Shown here one piece after another: positions 24,465 through 34,400 of a stretch of DNA of 64,000 bases (positions are counted from its first letter, which is position 1; each line of letters begins with the position of its first letter). The stretch is from Cladocopium goreaui (Eukaryota; Sar; Dinophyceae; Suessiales; Symbiodiniaceae), in the NCBI GenBank assembly GCA_947184155.2, contig CAMXCT020002056.1, forward strand, positions 53,637 to 117,636, read 5' to 3'. The translations under genes were made by a program, and so were the position numbers. The notes under the pieces are model-generated. The model searched no databases and had not been told where the DNA came from. It worked only from the letters and a program-made list of their open reading frames with translations.

Positions 24465-24552
24465 TGATCAAGCAGCTAGCAGCTAGCAGCTTAGCAGCTA
24501 GCAACAGGCAGCTAGCTAGCTGCTAGCAGTCACTAGTAGCTAGCAGCTTGAT
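24465..24552. repeat. AGCTAGCAGCTAGC cluster
   Basis: Short palindromic CAGCTAGC/GCTAGCAG units repeated in both orientations between two TTGATCAAG/TTGATTGATCA-like blocks; it may fold into a hairpin inside the TIR element. Confidence 0.65.
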
Positions 24553-25611
24553 TGATCACACAACTCGATTCTTTTTTGTTGTCATGTATCCTTTTCTATT
24601 CAATTCTATTTTTGCCTGATGTCATATCTGGCATCCGGCATTGCTTTTTCATCATAAACAAACATTTTGATCTAAATCTATTATCATCTATTCAAGTCAA
24701 ATCAATTATACTCATTCTACTCGATCATTCTGATTCTAATCTCTTTTCTGTCGTCAGCGTATCAGCCTATCCTTCCTGCTTATCAGCTCTGCGATACGTT
24801 CACAAAATCTCCAGAGAGTACCCTTGTCACACTTGCCATCTCGTACTAGCCATGCTGGCAACCCAAGACATGTCAAATGTCACTCTTTCCTTAGCCTTGC
24901 CTTACAGACATATCCTTTGGAAGATCACATGAAACTATTTTCCCAATAGCCCAATAAGCTCATAAGCAATGTAAGGCTTTGTACACTGTGTATGGATCCA
25001 TTCGCAAGGTCCAGTCAAATTGCCTCCATAGCCATCATCATAGTCATAGTCAAAGTCACGTGACATAGACATAGTCACCGTCATAGTTCAAGTTCAGATA
25101 GTCAGTTATTCAAGGCAGTTAGTCTGTCATAGCTTTCATAGCTTCAGCGGTCCATGACATCATCAAGACAGTTTGGATAAAGTCAAGTCATCATCGGTAG
25201 TAATAGTAGTTATAGTAGTGAGCGCATGGCACACAAACACCGGGACAGAAGTTTTGAAAAAGGGACGCGACGCTATAATATGAATAGGGAAAGGACTGCC
25301 TGTAGGTAGGAATGGCTTGTGCACTGGAATAGCGATGAGATGAAGTCTGCAACAGTGCAAAGACACGACAGCATGAAATGAACTGGTCAGTGGAATGTGG
25401 AACGAGTGACTAAACCCTAAACTCAGCTAGCAGCAACATTGAAAACCTCTTCTTCTTGCCAGCCTCACCCACAAAATGGTAAAGCTTATGTTCAAACTGA
25501 ACTCTGTAGGTCTGTAACATGCTGCAACGTCCATGGAGATCCAAAAGAATCAGAAAGAAACCAAAGTTTGAAATCAGAGAGTTCCTCTGGTTCCACTGTC
25601 TGGCCACGGGA

Positions 25612-25785
25612 TGGGAGGTGGGTCCGGCGACGGGCGTGGGAGGTGTGGCCGGGGTCCGGCGACGGGGGTGGAAGGTGTGGCTGGAGTCCGGCGACAGGGG
25701 TGGGAGGTGTGGCTGGGGCCCGACGAGGGGGGGTGGGAGGTGTGGCCGGGATCCGGCGACGGGGGTGGGAAATGTGGCCGGAAGA
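25612..25785. repeat. G-rich minisatellite (about 32-bp unit, 5 copies)
   Basis: Imperfect units of GTCCGGCGACGGGGGTGGGA followed by GGTGTGGCYGGG, inside the nested TIR element. The GGGTGGG/GGGGG runs could form G-quadruplexes. Confidence 0.85.
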
Positions 25786-25789
25786 AAAC

Positions 25790-26150
25790 AATAACGAAAT
25801 CATATCAAAAAGACGGAGGCACCCCAAAACCATAAGAAAATCATATCAAGAAAACGGAGAGACTCCAAAACCATAAGAAAATCATATCAAAATCATATCA
25901 AAAAAACGGAGAGACTCCAAAACCATAAGAAAATCGTATCAAAATCATATCAAAAAAACGGAGAGACTCCAAAACCATAAGAAAATCATAATCTTTGGCA
26001 TATCAAAATCATATCAAAATCATATCGAAATCATATCGAAATCATAAAAGACACATGTTTTGATTTATTTTTATGATTTTGATATGATTTTGTTATGGTT
26101 GATTTTATGATTTTGATATGATTTTGATATGGTTTTGATATGGTTGATTT
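25790..26150. repeat. Back-to-back subterminal repeats in the middle of the TIR element
   Basis: The left half has units such as CCATAAGAAAATCATATC with AAACGGAGAGACTCCAAAA blocks. The right half (from about 26055) has the inverse, TATGATTTTGATATGATTTTG. The outer ends carry the same units facing inward (23,846-23,965 and 28,145-28,270). Confidence 0.75.
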
Positions 26151-27059
26151 TTCGTGCTCTGACTTTGTCACAGGAACCTTATGTTTTCAGTCACCCCCAC
26201 CACAACAATACCAAAGGCCCCATCTCCGATCCCGAGTTGCGCTATGGTTTTTTCCCTTGGCCCTTCCTTTCTGCGTGTGTGGGCCCCCCGGCCCCCACGC
26301 GTGCGACACAGCACCGGAAACCCACAACAGCGAACAAACACGGAACCTCGCTCCGCCCGCAGCAGTCGCATTCTCAATCCTGGAATATGGACGGCAGTGA
26401 TCTTAAGTCACAAGCACAGAAAAATAAAATCATATAGCTCATATCTCTGTATCTTTCATTCGCGTTTGACTCGCATCATCCCCGTTAGGCCATGTAGGCT
26501 CTTTCTGGGAAGTCTTGGCACATCGCTCTGAGAAGCCTGAGAAGGGGAAAAAGGTGCGGGGCAGTTGACTCGGATGTCTTTGATTTTAACATTGGGCCTA
26601 ACTTGCCCTTTTTCAGAGCAGAACGGGGCAAAGTGGTATTGAAAACTGGCTAGTGAGTGACTAACGGCTAGACTAATGTGAACAGTGACAGCGTGGGATG
26701 AAACAGGAAAAGTAGGGGCAACACTGCGCCAACAGCAAACTGATGAAGCAATCATGGATTGACACATGTTTGGCTCCCCTAAAATCTGAACTGGTATCGG
26801 TGACGCATCTGCGCTTTGTGTGAAAATTCGTAATGTATAATGACAAAGAGAGTCGCAGTTTTGAAAGTTCAATGTGAACTTTCCCAGGGTCTTAGAAACC
26901 AAAAACCTTCAAACCTGTGTTTGTCTCAAAACCTTGCATGGCACATGTTTGGGGTTTATGCGTCGCGTAGGCGGGCGTAAATGCGAGCGATGTGCATGTA
27001 CTTGAAACAAGAAGCATGTTTCCTGCTTTACAATTTTTTCTTGCGTATGTGACGTATGT

Positions 27060-27250
27060 CGTGTTTTATTTTAAATTATTTTTTCAAGAACCAGACAAAG
27101 TTGTTGAGCTAAGCTACACAGCTCAGCTAAGCTAAACCATCTCAGCTAAACAAAGTTATTGAGCTCCTATGCCTATGCCCATGGCCTAGGGCCTATGGCT
27201 TATGGCCTTGGCCTATGGCATTAATCGTTAATGAATCATTAATCACGGGC
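27060..27250. repeat. CTCAGCTAAG and GCCTATGG short repeats
   Basis: Degenerate CAGCTAAGCTA units (about 27105-27165) followed by GGCCTATGGC-type units (about 27170-27225) inside the nested TIR element. Confidence 0.55.
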
Positions 27251-28323
27251 ACAGCCATTCAGAAACCCACGGCGTCCTTTGTGACGGCTGCTGTTCCGGG
27301 TGGTTACCATTACTATCTCAGAAGGAAGGAGGGCTGACTTTAAAAAACAGTTTAAGTGTAAACCTGGCTAAACCCACGTGCTGTGTGTGTAGCAGTGTCA
27401 GCGTAGTCCGTGATTGAACCATGGTGTCCAATGTTAAGGATTCCGTATCTATTTGGCAGCTAACCGCCTTTAGTCAGTCACTTTGGTCAACAAAAGCATC
27501 ATGACTCTCTTGCCTTAGTGATCCAATCTGGAAGCTCTTTAAACTTTTATGTTATACATATGAGTGTTTCGGTAGTTAGTTGGTTAATTCTTTTTCCATT
27601 TGATTTCCACTTATCATCTTTGAACTACAACTAAGAATTGTTGAGTTGAAAATTCAGCTTTCTTATCCGATATCCTTGACTTTTTTCCACCAGCCCTTGC
27701 AGATTTTCAATGTTAAATGATGTTTTGAAATATATATATATATTTTTTTAAACTGGTATTCATTAGGCATTCTTTTCAGTTATTCTTATATTTCAATTTA
27801 TAATTCTTTTCTCTTTAACTCAAATATAAATAGTAAAACTATCTTTTTTATTTTTCTCATATTTCAATTTATAATTTTTCTTGACCCCAAAGATAAAGTA
27901 ATATTAGTAAAATTATCTTTATACCTTTTCTTATTTTTCAATTTATACTCAGTCTTTCTTTAATTGAAATATGCATTTTCCAATAATATACAAATATATA
28001 TAGTAGTTTTCTCTTTTCATTTTTTCATTTTTCAATTTGTATTTCTTTTTTCTTAAGTAAATTTAGTAATAATTTCAATATATGTCAAAAATATAAATAC
28101 ATATCCTGAAAAGTTCTATCAAAATATGCAGGCTGGAGGCATGTCCACACCATAACAAAACCATATCGAAATTCATATCTTCTTCAGGAGATGGTTTCAA
28201 ACCATAAGAAAACCATATTTTCCACCACATCGAAACCATAACAAAATCATAACAAAATCATATCGAAATCGCAAAAAAAATAAACCTTTAAATAATTTTT
28301 CTGAGCCAAATGATAACAGTTAA

Positions 28324-28331
28324 TTCTAGTG
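28324..28331 (+). repeat. Target-site duplication, right copy (TTCTAGTG)
   Basis: Exact match to 23779-23786. Gag coding resumes directly after it with CAA GCA GAC. Confidence 0.85.
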
Positions 28332-28446
28332 CAAGCAGACCTCAACGAGCAACAGCGAGAGCGCTTTGTCTCGTCCATGAACATCCGTCAGATTGCAATG
28401 CCTCAATACACCTATCTCCAAGTGAAACAGCTGTTCTTAGAAGTTT

Positions 28447-31400
28447 TTGCCGTTTCCCGCACAGGTGTTGCAGACCCAAATATCACGCACCGCAAGCGGT
28501 CCAACTTCTACGTCATCGACGAGGGCGAGACCGAGGAAGGTGAGTACGGATTTTGGGTCTTCGATGAAGAGACGGGTGAAGAAGGTTTCACAGGTCTGTA
28601 CACGGAGAACGAGTTCTGGGTTCTCAGCGCCAAGGGTTCATACTCTAAGCGCCGCATCTACGGCAGGTCCTTCAAGAAAGGTAGACCAAAAGGGTTATGG
28701 CAAGAAAGGAGGAAAGAAATCAAGACCCGGCTTCCGCTCGAGGTCAAAAGGCAAAGGTTTTGCAGCATGGGAAGATGACCAGCAAGACACGGCTTTCTGG
28801 GGAAAAGGCAAGGGTAAAGGAAAAGGTAAAAAGGGCAAGAAAGGAATGATGAAAGGAAAGGATTCTTTCAAAGGAATGCCTTCATGGAAAGGAAAAGGAA
28901 AAGGTGATGCGAAGAACAAAGGAGGAACCAATCCATTTTTGTCACAACCTCCACAAGCTAATGTAGCACAGGCTGCATCATCCAGTGCATCACATGCCCC
29001 TGAAAAACAAGAAACAGCCCATGCCGAAGAAAGCTGGAGTTACGACTATGACACATACTGGACAGATGACTGGTCAGGTTATGAATCCTACTATGGATAT
29101 GACGGAGATTACTCCCAAGGTGATTGGTACAATTGGTCGTATTTTGTTTCCGCTGAGGAACTGACCGACTCCGAGGACAAGCATTCAGACGTCAATTTCG
29201 AGGACGGACAGACCGACAAGATCAACCGGTTCTGTTTTTCAGGCATCCGCTTGTTCCGATTGTTCGGACACGAACTTGTAGAGGCCCTCACATTCGTGCT
29301 TCTGTTCGTGTCTGTGATGTACCAGTGCTTTTCTGATTTGAACAGGTCCCTATTGAAGAGCATTCGTCAAGTTGAGAAGAGTGTTTCTACCGGAAACGGT
29401 GAGCTGCATTCGTTTCAGCCACGCACAAGCCCGCTCGATTCCGTCTCTACGGAAGAGTGTGTATTCCTAAATTATGATCATGGTGCCCAACAAGCATTGC
29501 TTTGTGAATATGTAGATTTAGGTTCTCATCCGACTTATGTCATCCTTGACTCAGGTTGCACTCGAGCCATGGGATCCCGCTTTGCCATTGAACGCCTTGT
29601 ACAGGCTTGCCAACAACATCCCAAGCGTGATCACATTTGGTTTTCTAAGCAACCGTGTTCAAGTAAGTTTTCATTTGCCAATGGAGAACAATCTACAGTC
29701 AAGGAAAGGTTAGTGATTCATTTTCGCAATGATCGTGCACAAACTGGTTGGATCACAACATGCGTTGACATCCTGGACAAAGGTAAGGTTCCTATCCTCT
29801 TTTCAGTTGAACAAATGAGGAATCTTCGCATGAACATTGAGCACACTCCTGTAGGTGAGTTCATGACTTGTCCACTGTTTGGAATGCAACGCACCGCATT
29901 GGCGGTCAGTACATCCAACCATCCAGTCCTTGACATTATGGCTCTTGCTACTTCCAGTTGGAAACCGATGTACAGCTTTCAGTCCGAAGACATCACATGC
30001 CCAGCATGCAATGGTAAACATCGACCACACACCAACAAAGAAGGTTGCAAGAGATTCAAAGGATCAGAGCCTAAGCCTGAAGAGGTGCCGAAATCGGCCA
30101 AGCCTGATTCCAAGAAGATTGTCAAGAAAGCAATTCAGCCTGATAGTAAGTTAGAAGTACCAGCTCAACCTTTTGATCCCGATGAAGAGCCAATGGTGGC
30201 CTCTGGGCCAAGTTCCGGTTCGAAGGACGGTATCCCAAGACGTCGGGAACCTCAGATTGAAGAAGAAACTGAAGTCAAACCGGAACCTAAAGCTGGAGTA
30301 AAACTTGAAGAGAAAAAGGAACCGTCACCTAAGGGAACTTTGTCACTAGCACTTCAGAGAATTCATGATAAGCTTCAATCACCCACTGAACTTCTCAAGT
30401 TGCATTTGAAGCATTATCACATGACCACTGAACAATTCAAGAGAAGAACATCGGCTCTGAAGTTGCCAAAAGAAATCTATGACAAATTTGATCAGATTAC
30501 AAAATCATGTGACACATGTTCCACTGCCAGGATTGCACCATCGAGAGCTAAGGTTTCAGGAATCCGAAGTGAAGTCTTTGGTGAACTTACCTTCATTGAT
30601 CATGGAGAAGTTCCGATCAATCAACAGTCAAAACTTCAATTCCTGCTTATGTATGATGGTGCAACCTCTTTGACTACTGCTTTTGTAGTTCAAAACAGAT
30701 CTGATCCGGTGACGATTTCCCATCTTCAAGAATACTTTGAAACTTATCAGCTGAATCCAAAATACATTGTTGCCGATCAAGCTTTCATGGGCATAGAGAT
30801 GGAGAGTTACTACAACCGGCACAGCATCAGGCCAATCTCTCTAGGACCAGGAACACCATGGCCAAATAGAGCTGAGGCAGCCATTCGCATGTTTAAGAAA
30901 CAGGTCTCATTAATGCTAATTTCCTTGAAAGATGATCCATTGCTTGCCAACATTACTTATAAACAGTTGTTGAGACAAGCCTGCATTTCAAGGAACACCA
31001 TGGTAACACTCGGTGGTGTCACTCCTATTGAATTAGCATTTGGCAGAAGACCTGCCGATCTTACGGCGATTGAGCTCATGAATCCAGCTCAGCTCACGAC
31101 TGAGGCCCCTGCTCCTGAGAGACAGATTGAAGCACTAAGGTCACTGGCGATGCGAAAGTTTCTAGAGGCAAAACAATCAGATGACCTTCGAAGAGATATT
31201 GCGAGTAAACTTCAACTTAGTGATGGACCATTCTTTCCTGGAGATAAAGTTTACTATTGGACCGAAGACAAATCAAAAATCAAATCAGACGGTTCACATG
31301 GAGGAAAATGGATAAAAGGAAAGTTGGTTTCCGTAGATGGCAGTATGGTTGGAGTTGATTTAGGAACCAGAATCGTGAAGGTCAACATCAGTAAAATCAG

Positions 31401-34400
31401 AAAAGACCATAATCCTATTGAGGATATTGACATTCCTTTAGAACCAATTGCACTTGCCAGTGCCGACTTTTCGGCCAAAGCTGCCGCCGGTGCCGAATCT
31501 TCGGCCAAGGGCGCCTGTACAGCAGTGAAGTCCACTTGCCGCTCAGATGACCATGCAAATAACATCATAGAACACGATGCCATTCAGTCAGGTCCTGAAG
31601 GTATTACATATGGTTGTTATACATGGGAGCCAGCTATGACCGGAAAATTAGATTTCCTTGAGCTGTTTAGCGGCTCCGCCAAGCTTAGTCAAGCGGCAGC
31701 AATGCAAGGGCTTCGAGTCGGCGCTCCAATAGACCTCCGCACAGGTTACGACTTGCTCACTGCCGAAGGCCGGCGAAAGGCAATGGAAGTCATTGAGCGA
31801 CAACAGCCAAAAATCATCCACATGGCACCTGTTTGTGGACCATGGAGTCAAATGCAGAATATTAATGATCCTGCTGATACTTATCAAAAAAGGAAAAAGT
31901 ATCTTCCCATGGTAGAATTTTGTGCAAGAGTCGCTCTTTATCAGATTGAACATGGCAGATTTTTCATCATTGAAAATCCTGCGACTTCCAAGATTTGGTT
32001 TACCAAACACTTTCAGCGCCTTCTCATGAAGCATACCGTAACCTATGGAACATTAGATATGTGCGCATTTGGTATGAGAGACCCAAATGGATACTACTAT
32101 TACAAACCAACATCCTTACTTCACAACTTTCCTGAGGGAGTCTTGAATCCAGTTTTCAAGAGATGTAATAGTAAGTCCAAAAATGATCCAAAACATTATC
32201 ATCAACCATTGGAAGGTAGTGCACCAGGATATGGATCAAGAACGAAGTTGGCACAAGTTTATCCATACCGATTTTGCAGTACTTTGATCAGATGCATCCT
32301 TCCATTAGGAAATTCACGGGCTCTCTATCCATCGCAGCTGTCACTTGCAGTAGACCTGCTGGAAGACTTGAATCTCGATGAACTGCGAGGAGTGCAAAAT
32401 CAGCTTGCCGCTCTTACGGCATCCGAGCATCCGGTGTTGGCAACTGACTTGTACGAACAGGGTCTTCCAGTACGTGACTATTACACGAAACGCCTGCTCA
32501 ACCGCATTAATGCTCTACCCGCTGGTAATGTTTATCATCCTGTTCAGATCGAAGCACAACAAGATGTTTCACATGTCAGACAGATGTATCTAAGTACGTC
32601 CATGTTTGACAACGCGATCATTTTTCGTGGTAGTTTTCAGTCATTGCGAGTTGAATACCGCCACACACACGGCGTACTCTTACTTTGGAAGAAGAAAGAT
32701 GCGTCTCATGTTTTTCTGCGCGTACATCCTAGAGATATGTCGCAGTTGATTGCTAGCCACTGGTCAGCAATATTGTTTTGGAACAATGATGGAAGTATCC
32801 CTACAGATAATACAGATGACATTCCTGAACAAAACACCAACATCGACCCTCCACCGGGTCTTCCACCTCAGCAGAACAACGGCCAAGATGATGAACATCC
32901 GCCTGAACATCTTAAAACACCACCTTCATCACCACAACTTCCAGATGTTCCTATGCCTGACGAACCGCACACGCCGCATCCCGGCTTTCCTCCTGATGAT
33001 GATCAGTTTCACACACCATTTCATTCACCACCAAGACCAAGTGATGATATGCCTGACGATGAGATGCATTCACCACAAGATGAGCCACCAGATTTGCCAC
33101 CTCATCCATCATCACCACCTGATCATCCACAACCACCATTTCCTGGAGCCACTGGCATCCCTGTTGCTCCAGATACAATTATTGTGCCCAATACGATTAT
33201 ACCGCCAAATATTGACGACACACCAATGACACAGAGCACAAAGCGTCCACCAGGTGATCCACCGATACCACCTGCAACTAAGGCTCGACCATCTAGACAA
33301 ATGCCTCCTGCGTCTTCAACCCAATTTCAGCCTAGTAACCATTTGGGGGGTGATACACAGCCATCAGTCACACCAAACGCGACCACACAACCCGCTGTAG
33401 TCGCACCAAACGCTTCGAAACCGAAGAAACCCAAGCACGATTCTGTGCCTGATGACTTTGATGATGACGAGCCTGATCCAGATGCCGCACCATCTGGACA
33501 CAATGGACCGCCGATACTTCCGCTAGACGGAGACGAACCTTTTAATCCATCGCCAATGCCAGAGAATGATCCTCAACCAGACACTCAAGATCAGCAAGAG
33601 CAACAAGAAGAAGAAGAAGAGGAACCAGAAGAGGATACAGATGAAACAATTCCTTATGGTTCAACTGATACTGATGAGACTCTTGACTATAATGATCTTG
33701 TTATTGATGATTCAAAATGGTGTTTCCTGTCACAGGAACAAAAATTGTGCAGTAATACTGCTTCATTCTCTGTGCCCAGATTGATTGATGGTTCGCCAGT
33801 AGCTCTGAGCAGTGTTGAATCTTCCAATTCTATTGGTATGTCTTATTCCGTTGTCTCGGAGAGACAGCGCACCAGATGCCGTAAGACTAGATCTGATATC
33901 ATTGAAGAATATCACGGCATTAATGAAGAAGACAAGGCTTTTATGACATTGTACTCCATGACAGACAAATTTTCTTATCTTGTTGGCAAGAAGAGAAAGG
34001 AAGCCACTCAACAAGAGAAGAGACAACTTGCCAAACAGTTTTTAGATGCAAAGAAGGCTGAATGCCAATCATGGATTGATAATGAAGTTTTTGATCTTGT
34101 TGACATGAGAAAAACCAGAGTTCGGAATTTCGTTGCCGGAAGATGGGTTCTTACCGTAAAGAAAGACAAAGACGGTAATTTCCAGAAATGTAAGGCAAGA
34201 TGGGTCCTCAAGGGTTTTCAGGACAAACAGAAGAACACCCAGCAAACTGATAGTCCAGCAGCATCACGTGCAGGTTTCCGATGTGCAACACAGCTGGCTG
34301 CGAACTATCACTGGGACTTGTACCATATGGACCTAAAGACCGCTTTCCTCCAAGGTGAAGCCTATGATGAAACTAGAGACATTATTTGTCAAATTCCACC

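Larger units (their letters stand above)
23787..28323. mobile_element. Non-autonomous DNA transposon with TIRs, inserted in gag
   Basis: Left end TTAACTGTTTACATG and right end (reverse complement) TTAACTGTTATCATT begin imperfect inverted repeats of about 90-100 bp that continue through AAATTATTT, a T run and GAT-TTYGATATGATTTTGTTATG units. Flanked by the 8-bp duplication TTCTAGTG. The interior is AT-rich and unlike gag/pol. No transposase motif was found in its ORFs (24552-24932 +, 26456-26902 -), so it is probably non-autonomous. Inward-facing subterminal repeats occur at both ends and also back-to-back in the middle (25,790-26,150), suggesting two related units joined or nested. An 8-bp duplication favours a hAT-like origin, but superfamily assignment without a transposase is uncertain. 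Confidence 0.85.
23088..28778 (+). pseudogene. gag: gag, interrupted by a nested TIR element
   Basis: Structural (capsid-type) protein of the copia element. I start it at the ATG at 23088 (context GCCATGG); a second in-frame ATG is at 23106. The 5' part runs to 23786. After the 4,537-bp insertion and the duplicated 8 bp, the same frame resumes at 28332 and stops at 28776-28778, giving about 382 codons in total. The N-terminal half contains a UBN2/Gag-like helical region (WFEYEDLIDDWLGI; LFLWRFLQMFRTYRGQSEF-like segment). The 3' part (28332-28690) is acidic (EGETEEGEYGFWVFDEE). The natural continuation into the lysine/glycine-rich tail lies one frame over, so pol is joined by a +1 shift near 28689-28694. 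As the DNA stands, translation from 23088 runs into insertion sequence and stops at 23978. Confidence 0.8.

Noticed and set aside
25612-25785. Gly/Val-rich ORFs in the G-rich repeat as collagen-like protein
   Set aside because: Explained by the 32-bp minisatellite inside a transposon.
23784-28329. The insertion in gag as a GT-AG intron
   Set aside because: GTGTTA at 23784 and CTAG ending at 28329 could act as splice sites, but removing 4,546 bp shifts the frame by one and runs into a stop at 28378. Excision with one TTCTAGTG copy keeps the gag frame exactly, so a transposon insertion explains it better.
28447-28692. N-terminal 82 residues of the pol ORF as real protein
   Set aside because: This is the gag frame read one base off (Ser/Arg/Thr-rich, no motif); the overlapping gag frame is acidic and ordered. 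Pol meaning begins at about 28693.
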